Both the position numbers and the translations under genes were made by a program. From Diphasiastrum complanatum (Eukaryota > Streptophyta > Lycopodiopsida > Lycopodiales > Lycopodiaceae), in the NCBI GenBank assembly GCA_029204225.1, contig CM055094.1, positions 7,549,143 to 7,613,142 of the forward strand: a stretch of DNA of 64,000 bases, in the 5' to 3' direction. The first letter of the stretch is position 1, and the number at the start of each line of letters is the position of its first letter. The notes under the pieces are model-generated. The model did not search any database. It saw nothing but the letters and a program-made list of their open reading frames with translations, and was not told the DNA's origin. Below are positions 19,898 to 30,151 of the stretch, piece by piece.

Positions 19898-22628
19898 ATG
19901 GTGCATTCCAACCTTGCCGATCTGTGGGACGAGATGGACATTGTCAGGCGGGTTCCCGACAAGTCTAACAAGTCCGGTGCAAGGATAGTGCACTGTCAAT
20001 ATTGTCTGATCGAGTTCGTTGCCACCCTCACTCGCCTTAAAGGTCACCTGGCAGCGACTTTTGGATACCTACGGGCCACGTCTTGTGGCGGGGGAGAACA
20101 CCATTTCGGAGGGTGTTCTTCGGTTTTGCACCGCTCCTTACGTGGTTGACCCCGAGTTGCTGCCTGCTTGGCTGGCACGCACGAGGAGAGGGAGTGCATC
20201 CTCGTCCAGTCCCTTTGCCCCTCGTCCCTCTCAGACAGTTCCGCCTCACACACCCCCATCTACACCCATTCCGGTGGATCCTGTCCCACCGCGTCCGCCA
20301 GTTGCCACTGTGGTTCCACCACCACCTACTGTTGCTCGCACTCCCCCAGTATACGACATTCTCATGGACTCTCCGCCTCCCAAGCAGGAGCAGGCCCTGG
20401 ATGCCAGTGACGAGGCCTTCCAGGATGTTGAGGAGATCCCTTCCTCCCTCCCTTCACATTCAAATGACCTCCCTACCCAGCAGTTTTCGTATCCCATGCC
20501 AGATGTCCACCCTCCACCAGTGTACCCCACTTACGCTGCCGCACCCATCCCAGCCAGTGCATCCCACTCTCCCCATTCCATGTCTACAGCTAATGCATCC
20601 ACTAGTGCCCAGCCTGTCGCGTCATCATTCATTCCCGTCACGTTTGGTGCACCGTGCTGGAGGTCCGCTACCCGTCGCCCAGCTGGGAGAGTTCTTAGGC
20701 AGCAGAGCATTTGCGGCACGCATCAGCTGCACATGGATAGAGAGGCCACACAGGCCATGACCAGCCTGATTTATGAGCTGAACCTTCCATTTGCCATCAC
20801 CGACTCCGAGCCCTTCAGAAGGGCCTTCCGCCTTGCACAGTCTGTCAGCCCTAGCTGGAGTCCCTAGTTCAGAGGTTGTCCGCACACACATGCTGAGGGA
20901 TAGGGTCGAGTCACTGTCTAGAGAGATGGAGCCTCTACGTCGCCACTGGGCCACTTACGGTTGCAGCATCATGTCCGATGGCTGGACTGATGTCAGGAGG
21001 AGGCCGATCCTCAACATACTGGTCTCCAGCTGCATGGGCACACAGTTTTTGAGGGCAGTGGATTGTAGCAGGAGGGGGGGAGAGTCATATCTGCAGAATT
21101 CATGTTTGATGTCATCAGGTCTTCCATCTTGTCCATAGGCCCACAGCATGTCGTCACAGTGGTGACGGACAATGCCACGAACTGCATTCAGATGGGTGTA
21201 CTGCTAGAGGCCGAGTTCCCTCACATTGTTCATACCCCCTGTGTCGCGCACGGCATAGACCTTCTGATGGGGGACATAGGTGCACTTCCCTGGGTTAGAG
21301 CCATCGTCCGTGAGGCCCTCTTCATGGTGACTTTTGTCACCAGGAACAGGCGTGTTCTTGCCATGTTCCGGGTGTTCAGCCATCTAGACCTCCGTAAGCC
21401 AGCCCCCACACACTTTGCATTCGACCGTCTGATCAGGTGTAGGGCGCAGCTTCTACAGATGGTTGTCAGTGATCTTTGGTGTGCCAGTACATTTCCGCGC
21501 ACTGAGGATGGGGAGCACTTTTCTTCCACGGTGAGGGGAGACGAGTTCTGGAGGGATGCACAGACATTGTCAAGACTGCTTCGACCACTTTACATTGTGC
21601 TCCGCATGGCTGACAGCGAGGGGTCGACACTTGGACTGGTATATGAGCTCATGGACCGGATTGGACAGTTCCTGCAGCTGCCCATCTTGCAGCCAGAGAG
21701 GTAAGCGGTATAGTAATGTAATTGGCCTTTATCTTTTTAGTAATTGCTAGTTTGTTTCTCTGTCAATGTTAAGTTTTTTCGTAATGCCCTACACCACATG
21801 CCTCTCATCTGCAGGATGACCGAGCTGAAGTTCATCTGGGAGACGCGGTGGAACTACTTCCACATAAGTATCCACAGCGTTGCACACATACTGCATCCCC
21901 TCTTCCTCTCTCCGACACAGATCGCAGACAGGGAGCTCGAGGCCGATTGGCTTCATTACATTCACAGAGTGGGTCCACACATTGGTTTGGATCCTATCAG
22001 GCTCATGGAGGAGCTCGCTGCATTTCGTTTCGGCATGGGCACATTTGGCCACCCGGCTGCTCAGGATCCAGAGAGGAGGCAGCTACCCATTACCTGGTGG
22101 ACCATGTTTGGTAGCACATACCCATCTATACAGCGTCTTGCACTGCATGTCCTTTCTCAGGTATGCATCTCATTTTATCCTCCATTGTTGTGTTTTGTTG
22201 AAGACAATGTGCTGAAGTATTTCAATGCACGCACCACAGGATTGTGCTGCCTCCGTGTGTGAGCGTAATTGGAGCACATGGGCACTCATTCACACGAGGA
22301 GAAGAAACCGGTTGTCAGTGAGTCAGTTGGAGCGGTTGGTGTTCTGTAGCACCAACGCACGTCTCGCCAGGAGACTTCCGACCATTACGAGCGGATTGCA
22401 GGTGATAAGCGAACCTTTCATAGCATGTTGGTTGACTCCTGGTATGTTGGTTTCATTTCTTGATAGAGTTGTTTCCCTGACATGCCAATTTTAAACCTTG
22501 CAGACGAAGATATCTGATTTGGAGCGCCAGGTTGACTTGCCTACGGCCAGCACCCATCCCATGCCTGCAGATGACCTGGGCACACAGTTGATGGCAGAGA
22601 GAGAGAGGGAGCTTGCCGAGATGAGAGA
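19898..22628 (+). pseudogene. hAT transposase core, copy 2
   Basis: Exons 19898-21700 (donor GAGAG|GTAAGC), 21815-22160, 22240-22401 and from 22504. Starts MVHSNLADLWDEMDIVRR with the BED finger (C-Q-Y-C ... L-T-R-L-K-G-H-L). About 80 nt after the finger are deleted relative to copy 1, shifting the frame near 20050; further frameshifts lie near 20862 and 21080. The DUF659 block (GCSIMSDGWTDVRRRP; VVTVVTDNATNCIQMG), LPITWWTMFGSTYPSIQRL and VCERNWSTWALIHTRRRNRL are all recognisable. It is equivalent domain for domain to copy 1. Confidence 0.85.
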
Positions 22629-22648
22629 GAGAGAGAGAGCTTGGGCTT

Positions 22649-24007
22649 GAGCACAGAGAGCCTCCATTGTACGAGGCAGATGATCCAGTGTCAGAGGATG
22701 ATCAGGATGAGGATGAGCCCATTCGGGTTGTGTTCGCCAGATCAGAGCGGGATGAGGCATATGATACAGGTGTTGGGCACACGCCTAGAGCAGGGGTCAC
22801 AGGTGCATCACGTGGTAGAGGTGGGACACATGCCACAGATTATACCGGGAGACGGGCAGGGCACACAGGGGGGGGCAGTGGCATACCTTCTTATGTTGAT
22901 ATGATGGAGGAGGCTCTTGATAGGGGGCAAAGTGATTTGGGTTTACCTTCCGCAGCTGCTTGGATGCGTGCATCACAGAGCCATCGGCATTTCTATGACA
23001 GCACACCAGAGGAGTCACCAGATGACTTTGATTGTACCGATTGGGAGGCCATGCAGGGTCCGCATGGTGCACAGGATGAGGCACGGGATGTTCCAGAGGA
23101 TGGTGCTCATGATGAGTCCCAGAGCCCAGAGCATTTGTATTCGGATGCCCAGCTGGACGACTTGATTGCAGACTTGGATTCAGAGGCCCAGCAGATGCCG
23201 AGCGTCAGGGCGCCCCCATCCTCTCTAGCCAGCATGCCCTACACAGAGTCTCAGCCAGAGCAGCTACACGAGGTGCCTACAGTTCCTCCAGTTCCTCAGA
23301 GGGTGTATGTGCGCCGCACAGCACCTCCAGTGCCACCGATACCGTTGAGGCCTGCAGCCCCTTCATCGCCATCCACTTTTGCAGCAGTAGGTCTCCATGG
23401 CAGGCCACCTCCTCCATTGGCAGCACCCACGGCACCGGCTCATCCTTTGGCAGCACCCACAGCACATCCTCCTCCTTTGGCAGCACCCAGGATGTACCAG
23501 TACCGTCCACCACAGCGCCCCTTTCAGTACTTATCGCCGTTGTACTTGCCTCCTGTAGGCACGGCCCCTCCACATCTAGTTCCTCCACCAACAGCAGGCC
23601 CACGGGCACACACTCCTCGGACCTATCCTCCACTATCAGCTGCACAGGGACACCCATCTTTAGCTACTCTATCCCAGTCGGCCGCAGCTTGGGCCCAGCC
23701 TAGTCAGCCAGGTGATCTGCATGGGGGTGATGAGGCATTGACGGCTCCCCTCGTCCGCAAGAGGCCAGGAAGGCCCAAGGGTGCACCGAACAAGAAAGGC
23801 AGGGCACAGAAACTGCCAGGGAAGAGAGGACGACCTCGCAGGGCTCCAGTTGCTGGTAGAGGTGCAGTATTACAGCCAGCTGCAGCAGGTGTTGTTGGTT
23901 TAGCCTGCTTGGGGGCTGATGCGGAGGTAGATTGGGAGGATGAGGATGACGAGTCTTCCCCCTCGGATACACAGCCCATGCCAGTACCAGACAGACATAG
24001 ATATTAG
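22649..24007 (+). CDS. Proline-rich and AT-hook extension, copy 2 (about 450 open codons)
   Basis: An uninterrupted frame beginning at the (GA)n and reading EHREPPLYEADDPVSEDDQD, then the conserved DSTPEESPDDFDCTDWEAMQ and SPEHLYSDAQLDDLIADLDS blocks, a PP-rich linker with AAPTA and APPVP repeats, then KRPGRPKGAPNKKG and KRGRPRR AT-hooks. It ends at a TAG at 24006, 20-odd residues earlier than copy 1. AT-hooks bind the minor groove of AT-rich DNA. The element ends and target sites here are (TA)n, so a targeting or end-recognition role is a reasonable inference. It is one frame off from the transposase core across 16 nt of GA repeat. Confidence 0.75.
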   Translation, partial: EHREPPLYEADDPVSEDDQDEDEPIRVVFARSERDEAYDTGVGHTPRAGVTGASRGRGGTHATDYTGRRAGHTGGGSGIPSYVDMMEEALDRGQSDLGLPSAAAWMRASQSHRHFYDSTPEESPDDFDCTDWEAMQGPHGAQDEARDVPEDGAHDESQSPEHLYSDAQLDDLIADLDSEAQQMPSVRAPPSSLASMPYTESQPEQLHEVPTVPPVPQRVYVRRTAPPVPPIPLRPAAPSSPSTFAAVGLHGRPPPPLAAPTAPAHPLAAPTAHPPPLAAPRMYQYRPPQRPFQYLSPLYLPPVGTAPPHLVPPPTAGPRAHTPRTYPPLSAAQGHPSLATLSQSAAAWAQPSQPGDLHGGDEALTAPLVRKRPGRPKGAPNKKGRAQKLPGKRGRPRRAPVAGRGAVLQPAAAGVVGLACLGADAEVDWEDEDDESSPSDTQPMPVPDRHRY

Positions 24008-24566
24008 TTGCGAGAGTCAGCTCGAGGCCCTGAGTTGTCTCCGGAGGATTCATCTGAGTTTGAGGCAGAGCATTGATTGTAGCTCCGTCATTTTATTTTT
24101 AGCAGTTTGATATCATGTTCCATGTTTGGCGGCCAGATGGTCGAACACTGTATTCAGACCATTTTTCATATTATATTTAGTGTTGGACGTATTCTATCCA
24201 CTGCACAATGTGTATTTGTCAATTTGTAATTGTGATGTTCTACTTGCAGTTTTACTTCAAATGGTGTGTGAGTGTTTTCAATTAGTTTTCACTACAGAGT
24301 TTGAGAGCATATGCAGAACACAGAAATTAAACCCTAAACCCTGATCACATACATCAGATTGCAATACACAAGGCACGCATTGCACAAAAAACACACCGTA
24401 CATTAATTCATCAGATGTATCAAAATTACAATACGTATTCCCGCCGCATATGGCTGGGGCTGTTCTTTACACTATGCTAGACACTAAATGTTGCCTCATC
24501 TACTGATGAACATTACATAACAGCAGTCAGCCACATACGGCTAGACCCCATCTATTCTAAACATTC

Positions 24567-24911
24567 CTATGGATCCTCCACTGACTCCTCGCCCTTGTCA
24601 GGAGTATTGTTATGTCGCTCTCGCTCTGCCTCCCGGTTAGCCCGAGCTGCCTCCTGGTCAGCCCGACGGCGGGCAGCCCTTTCCCTGACCATGATGAGCC
24701 GCCGTCGTGTGAAGTTCATTCCGATCTGCTCATCCAAATCCAGCTCGACAGCGGGGGCGGGGGCCACAGCGGGGGCGGGGATCTGCAGCTCTGGGTGTCT
24801 CTGTCGAGTCTCTCGCAGCATCTCTGCAATGTCTGCTTCTTGCTTCCGATGCCTTTCGATGTGCCTTCGGACATCTTCCTCGAGCTTCCTCCTGGCTTCG
24901 CCCTCCGCCAT
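24567..24911 (-). CDS. ORF2 of CATAG-family hAT, copy 2 (intact 114 aa)
   Basis: Open from ATG 24911: EARRKLEEDVRRHIERHRKQ, then EADIAEMLRETRQR, a Pro/Ala/Val hinge, ELDLDEQIGMNFTRRRLIMV, and a basic Arg/Ala/Glu-rich helix (ERAARRRADQEAARANREAE) ending E-E-S-V-E-D-P. It aligns with copy 1 ORF2 along its length; the hinge length differs. The likely structure is two charged helices around a conserved DLDEQI-NFTRR block. It converges on the transposase with about 480 bp between the ends. Function is unknown; an accessory role in transposition is inferred from conservation in both copies and traces in a second family (48500). Confidence 0.75.
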   Translation of the reverse strand: MAEGEARRKLEEDVRRHIERHRKQEADIAEMLRETRQRHPELQIPAPAVAPAPAVELDLDEQIGMNFTRRRLIMVRERAARRRADQEAARANREAERERHNNTPDKGEESVEDP

Positions 24912-25204
24912 CTCACGACACCCTGTTGCTCGAAATGACCCTCACAGCCTCTCACAACCTCTCAATGGCTCTCACTGGCTCTCTCACAGCCCCCCTCTCA
25001 CAGCCTCTCAGTCGGTCTGTCACACAGCCTCTCACAATGCCTCCCTCTCACAGCCTCCCACTGGCTCTCCCTCACAGCTTCTCACAATGCCTCTCACCCC
25101 CTCTCTCTGGCTCTCTCACTGTCTCGTGAGTGCCTATTTAACCCCACAGCCTGTTTCCCAATTTGCTTTTGTTGATGATCTCATGTGCTACTGTACCTGC
25201 CCCT

Positions 25205-25600
25205 TGTGCTGATCCCCCACGTGCTGCACTGCGATTGGGTCCATGGTCTGCTCCTCCACAGTGCCCATGTGACGGTGTACCTGTCCGGATGTATTGCTCC
25301 CCCACATGCTGCACTCCGATTGGGTCCATGGTCTGCTCCTCCACAGTGCCCATGTGCTACTGTACCTGCCCCATGTGCTGATCCCCCACATGCTGCACTA
25401 CGATTGGGTCCATGGTCTGCTCCTCCACAGTGCCCATGTGACGGTGTACCTGTCCGGATGTATTGCTCCCCCACATGCTACACTCCGATTGGGTCCATGG
25501 TCTGCTCCTCCACAGTGCCCATGTGCTACTGTACCTGCCCCATGTATTGCGCCCCCACATGCCGCACTCCGATTGGGTCCGCTCTCCCACAATGCCCCCA
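25205..25600 (-). repeat. 85-bp minisatellite upstream of ORF2 in copy 2
   Basis: Five units of 85-88 bp, each with CCCCCACATGCTGCACT, GATTGGGTCCATGGTCTGCT and CACAGTGCCCATGTG, alternating between two variant spacers (GGTGTACCTGTCCGGATG and TGTACCTGCCCCATGT). Copy 1 has one to two diverged units at 13225-13390. It lies between the terminal repeat and ORF2, where transposase-binding or promoter sequences would be expected. Confidence 0.85.
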
Positions 25601-25798
25601 GTACAGTCCCCCTGTACAGTAACATGTTAGTTTTTACCTAGTTTTAGCCTGTTAAAAGGGTTTTTTTTTTTTTTTAAATAATAAAAAATATTACTTTTGT
25701 GGTGCCGCCCTGGTACCGCTAGTCTGAGGGCGGCACCATAACCGCGGTACCACCATTATGGTACCGCGGTACCATAATGGCGGTACCACGTGCCACTA

Positions 25799-25800
<2 letters not shown>

Positions 25801-25858
<58 letters not shown>
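25801..25858. repeat. (TA)n tract after hAT copy 2
   Basis: A 58-bp pure TA tract lies between the CTATG end of copy 2 and a further CATAG terminus at 25859. Confidence 0.95.
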
Positions 25859-25860
<2 letters not shown>

Positions 25861-25890
25861 TAGTGTCCCCTGGTACCGCGGTTATTCAGG
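25859..25890. mobile_element. Terminal stub of a third CATAG-family element
   Basis: CATAGTGTCCCCTGGTACCG matches the ORF2-side terminus of copies 1 and 2; homology stops after about 30 bp. Confidence 0.75.
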
Positions 25891-26002
25891 GCAATATGTT
25901 TTCTTGTACTGATCATTTGCATGTTTGTTTCTTTTGCAAGTTTGATTTCATATTGACATGTGACACGATGCCTGTCGCCGAGGTCTTTGGGCCAAGGTTG
26001 AG

Positions 26003-26460
26003 CTTATAGAGGGGGATGTGGCTACACACCATGGCACAAATGTTCGCAGATGGAGATGCTTGCATAACGGTGGGGTCTTCACAGGATCACTCACCAGGAT
26101 TAGGGCTCACTTGCTGCGGCTCAAAGGGCCAAATGGGCAAACATTGGGCATATCTGCTTGCTCCAAGATTCCTGATGAGGAGGTACAGAGGCTGATAAAC
26201 ATGTACGGGCCTGTTGGTACATCCACCCAGCTAGTGAGACCAGCACAGAGTTTTGGACAGGGACGAGTAGTAGGGGTAGCTGCAGGCTCACAGGGAGGGC
26301 TTAGTACAGGTACAGGTGCAGGTGTAGCATGGGCAAGGCATGGTTTAGGTGCAATTCATGGTCCAGGCGAGGCCACTCCGATTCCATCCGTAACAACAAG
26401 CCCTAGTTCAAGTTCACGAGTCCTCCACATAATCAGCCCTGAGCTCCTCTCCACCCTCTA
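26003..26460 (+). pseudogene. BED-finger end of a third hAT lineage
   Basis: An open frame reads RRWRCLHNGGVFTGSLTRIR, A-H-L-L, G-P-N-G-Q-T-L-G-I-S-A-C, then IPDEEVQRLINMYG. This is the layout of a plant hAT BED finger, with one zinc-binding Cys replaced (C-L-H-N instead of C-x-x-C). A Gly/Ala-rich linker follows. Near 26460 the strand of homology switches, so the protein is cut off from its catalytic part, which lies inverted downstream. Confidence 0.65.
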
Positions 26461-26469
26461 AGCACTCAT

Positions 26470-27845
26470 CATCTGCCTCAACCCTCTCCTGTCCCTCTCT
26501 GCCCTCCTCTGCCGCCGTAAAGCCCATGCGTCAGCCGCTGCCTGCCTATATACCTCTCTATAGATCTCATCATCTAACTCCACCAAGCAAGAGTCAAGGT
26601 TCACCTGCAACCACAAACAAATGTTGTTGTCAAATAGGTATCCTTTGCAGCATTGCCAATTTTGTATGTAGTTCGATTCATCAATTCAAGGCTCTAGTAT
26701 GCGGTAATAACGTGACTCACCTCGATTACCTGGCAATTTGCACATGAGCGTCTCAGCATACGTCCGTTGGTGTTCACAAACACCAACCACCTGCACTACT
26801 CGATGGATAGCCTATTCCTCCTTTGTGTGTGATGCAAGGCCCAAGTGCTCCAATTCCGCTTGTAGGCGGATGCTGAACAGTCCTATGAGAGGATTCTCGG
26901 CCAATCGTCGCAGGTCACCAATGCTGCGCCCGTGGATGCTCAGGGAGAGCTTAGGAGATCAAGCAAACATGACTACTAAGCGGTTTTTCACATATACCTG
27001 GTTTGGGCCATACATGCTCAATGTACTCCACCCATTTCCTGTGCAACTTCGGGTCGTCCAAATTTCTAGTAGAGCGCCACAACGGGTGCAACATGTGGGC
27101 TATGGCATGGCGGTCAGTGGAAGTAGTCCCACCTAGCCTCCCAAATCTGCAAGATCTTGTCCTTCCTGTGACAGCCACATTACAATCATTAGTGCGTCGT
27201 TGCATAAAAGAAAACACAACAAACTTGAGTTAGATAAAGTACAAGACACTGAAGAGTCATACGTGTCCTCATCCAAGGCCGACGTTTGAATCGCCTCGTG
27301 AATGCGGTCCATGACCTCGTAAATGAGATCGAGAGTGCACCCCTCACGGTCTATGGGTCGAAGGACCCCCACAAGCTCTGCTACCCGTGTCCAAAACTCA
27401 TCTTCAAACACAGTGGTCCGGAAAAGGCGCTAACACCTCTGAAGTCCAGCAAGCCCTCACTAACAACCATTTGTAGCAAGGGGTCTCGTACTGCCAGCAG
27501 CCGCTCTAGAACAAAGAAGTAGTAGGCAAAGCGACTGGGTGCGGGTGCTGGCTTCTTCAGGTCCCCAACGGTGAGAAGGTGCAGAATAGGGCCAGCACGC
27601 GCTTCTTCCTAGTGATGAAAGTGACTACGCGCATGGTCTAAGAAGTGATATGCAACACAAGCATCCATTCGAAAGTTTAGGTAACCGGTCAGATGGGTTT
27701 AGTAGCTTAGAACAAGCGTCAAGGAAGATAGTAAAGAAAATGAAAAAAATTATACCTCTTTGATCCATGGAAGTGCACAAAGGTCGTGGATGAGCAAATC
27801 TATGCAGTGTGCAACACTTGGGTCCACACAATCGTGTCCCTCAAA
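26470..27845 (-). pseudogene. Catalytic and C-terminal exons of the third hAT lineage
   Basis: The minus strand carries, in order, traces of the H-C-I-D-L-L block (about 27800), K-K-R-V-L-A and S-P-L-G (about 27600), then EDEFWTRVAELVGVLRPIDR, EGCTLDLIYEVMDRIHEA (27411-27290), and a W-E-A-R-W-D-Y-F-H block (27160). All have direct counterparts in copies 1 and 2 but are clearly diverged, so this is a separate lineage. Frameshifts and stops occur throughout. The N-terminal continuation is found at 30430-30960, beyond the inserted LTR element C. Confidence 0.65.
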
Positions 27846-27848
27846 CTC

Positions 27849-28892
27849 TCACCCTGCATCTAGAATAATATGATCCACAAATGGAACAACATACATAGGC
27901 ATAATAACAGAAGCATCAATTGATAAATTCTGGCCTAAATATGCATCTAGAAAAACCGCATACACATCTAGACGGGTATCAGCAAAATAAGCTAGTGAGT
28001 ATACAATAGGACCATCAAGAAATGTATAACCATATGCCATATGGAGATCTACTGAAGTAGCCAAAGCATCTGAAAGAGCAACCGTAAACCCATGAATAAT
28101 ATCGAAATAAGGAGCATAGGCAACCACATCTATAGCATGGCGCTCAGGAACATGAGTAGCATCAAAGTACTCAACAACAATATCAAAGCATACAACATCG
28201 GCAATAGTAGCAAGGCATACTACATCAGTATCAAAGCATGGAACAATATCATAGCATGCAACAACATCATGAATAGTATCATAGCATGCTATATCAGTAT
28301 CAAGGACCATATCAGCCGCAACCTGTATATGTGAATCAGCATCAGTAGGAACCTGTATATGTGACTCTGACTCACTATGGGATACAATGACGAGCTCAGG
28401 TAGATCAATAACTATCTCAAGTAAATCAGGCAACTCGCTCACACTGTGTGATATAGAATCATCCTCATGTGTATCGCTAGCAATGTGTGAATCAACCTCA
28501 TGTAAATCGCTAGAAATGTGTGACTCTATCTCTATTTGTCCTGCACAAGAAAATGGAACCTCACATATGGAAGAATGCTCACGAGAGGAATCTGAAGGAG
28601 TAAAACTCTCAAGACCTATAATACCACTCGTAAGAGCGACAGGAGGAACAATTACAGAATTATCATCGGAAAATATAAAAAGGCGAAGTACTGGTAGAAA
28701 GTCACGCCACTCAAAGATAGGCGGATGAGAATGGACATAGTCAAACCACTTCGACCTAGCAGAACCCTTTAAGAGAAAAATTGCATCAAGATTCTTATTA
28801 GGACCTAGACAAGTTCGTCGAGAAGTATCAAAGTAAGACTGAAGACGTGTGAGCCATTTGTCAATCAAATAATATATCACTATTAAAAACAA
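27849..28892 (-). CDS. Gag-like protein with acidic and aromatic tail, element C (about 340 codons)
   Basis: The uninterrupted frame begins in a capsid-like domain (WLTRLQSYFDTSRR, then AIFLLKGSARSKWFDYV and EWRDFLPVLRLF) with the Gag signature L-x-G-x-A-x-x-W. A Ser/His/Asp/Glu-rich section follows (EIESHISSDLHEVDSHIAS), then repeats of the form D-I-A-C-Y-D / D-V-V-C-F-D, and an aromatic C-terminus with YAVFLDAYLGQNLSI. The first 20 or so Gag residues (SDFRSLSPLDYLFVFNSD) are in another frame just upstream, so the start is damaged. No zinc knuckle or protease is present. Element B shares all sections. Confidence 0.65.
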   Translation of the reverse strand: MFLIVIYYLIDKWLTRLQSYFDTSRRTCLGPNKNLDAIFLLKGSARSKWFDYVHSHPPIFEWRDFLPVLRLFIFSDDNSVIVPPVALTSGIIGLESFTPSDSSREHSSICEVPFSCAGQIEIESHISSDLHEVDSHIASDTHEDDSISHSVSELPDLLEIVIDLPELVIVSHSESESHIQVPTDADSHIQVAADMVLDTDIACYDTIHDVVACYDIVPCFDTDVVCLATIADVVCFDIVVEYFDATHVPERHAIDVVAYAPYFDIIHGFTVALSDALATSVDLHMAYGYTFLDGPIVYSLAYFADTRLDVYAVFLDAYLGQNLSIDASVIMPMYVVPFVDHIILDAG

Positions 28893-29529
28893 AAAGATAA
28901 TCTAAAGGGGATAGAGACCGAAAATCAGAAGTCATGATAAAAAATAAAATTAAAAGTAACAAAAAAGAATACATAACCCAATGATCCAAATAATTTGGGT
29001 GGTTTTTATTTTTATTTTTTATAATGGAGCGTAGAAAACGAAGAAAAAGTGAAAAACGAAATCGACGATGAAAATGGATTATGGAATTGAAACGCAAATG
29101 GAACGGAAACTAATAACAAATAACGAAAGACAAAATGAAAAATGCGATGGACAACACAAACTACAAAATGAATGGAAATAACAAAACAACAGCCACAGGC
29201 AAACAGTTAAGCCAGGCAAGACGAGTGGACGAACTGAAGGAGGGGACAGAAGTCGTCACAACAGGTACGCCAATGAAAAGACGTAACAAATAGTGTAGGT
29301 AGTACCTCGCAACTGCAAACGAGAGCGTGCTGAAAACGGTAGTAAAATGAAGAGATACCGGGCAGCCACAAATAGAGATAAAAAATGTTTTTGAGCCGCT
29401 TTGTAGCTGGAAATTATGCGAAATAAACTGCGTATAGGCTGTAGAAAGCTGCTGGAAATGTGCACGGACAACCATCGATCAAATCTGTCAAGGAACTGCT
29501 TTGGAGCTGGAAATTTTGCCAAGTATTGG
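28893..29529 (-). other. Distal leader of element C
   Basis: AT-rich sequence between the repeat array and gag. No separate gene is visible; the short open frames on the minus strand are leader readings. Confidence 0.5.
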
Positions 29530-30151
29530 GGCCAAATGGGGCGTTGGACAGCCACCAAGTAATGCTGCAAGAGATGCTGGAAAAAAATGCTTCAAGTAGA
29601 CTGAAAAAACAGCAAGTACGAGGGTGGAGATGAGCGCTGAACAGCCTGCAATCAAATGTGGATTTGGAGTTGCAAACGGAGGCGGAACGAAGTAAAAATT
29701 GGAGGGGGATGGGCGTTGGACAGCCTGCAAACAAGGTGTGAAAAATGGCTGCAAACGGAGACAAAAACGGACAAAAGTGACAAGCATGAAGGGGCTGGAT
29801 AGCATGCAAACAAAAGTGAAGAGAGGGCTGAAAATGGAAGGAGAAATGGACAAAAGATGAGGGAATTGGGCGCTGGACAGCCTGCAAACAAGCTGGATTT
29901 GGGCGCCGAAAATAATCTGCCAAATTTGTTGTTTTTTTCAAGCCGCCAAATTTAGCGGAAGTACTTCCGCTAACTGTCCACTAAAGCTCTGCCAAGGAAA
30001 ATGCGTTGATGGGCGTCGGGCCTCCTCCAAACTGTGCTGAATGTTGCTGAAGCAAAGAGATGAAAGCCCTCAACAAAAAGAGAAAAAAAATCAGCAAGGA
30101 AAATGGGCGCCCAATCAAACAAATCCAATCTAAAATTCAGCAATCAGGAAA
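29530..30151 (-). repeat. Leader repeats and 22-bp palindrome of element C
   Basis: Five diverged 75-90-bp units marked by GGGCG(C/T)TGGACAGCC (near 29540, 29630, 29708, 29790, 29868). From about 29940 to the primer site the leader is nearly identical to that of element A. It includes a perfect 22-bp palindrome at 29952-29973 (TTAGCGGAAGT and its complement). Confidence 0.8.

Larger units (their letters stand above)
19537..25800 (+). mobile_element. hAT-type DNA transposon, CATAG family, copy 2 (6.26 kb)
   Basis: Starts CATAGGTCCAGCGGTACCAG at 19537 and ends at 25800, where the reverse complement reads CATAGTGGCACGTGGTACCG. Orientation is opposite to copy 1, so the two transposase promoters face each other across the (TA)n. 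Contents are a transposase in four exons (19898-22628), the AT-hook extension (to about 24080), a convergent ORF2 (24911-24567) and an 85-bp minisatellite upstream of ORF2. Several frameshifts mark it as inactive. Confidence 0.85.

Noticed and set aside
13021-24080. hAT transposase copies as domesticated host genes
   Set aside because: They have terminal repeats, sit in (TA)n, and carry several frameshifts and nonsense codons; nothing suggests host function.
25205-25600. CRISPR-like regularly spaced repeats
   Set aside because: The units are contiguous 85-bp minisatellite copies with repeated, not unique, spacers, inside a plant transposon.
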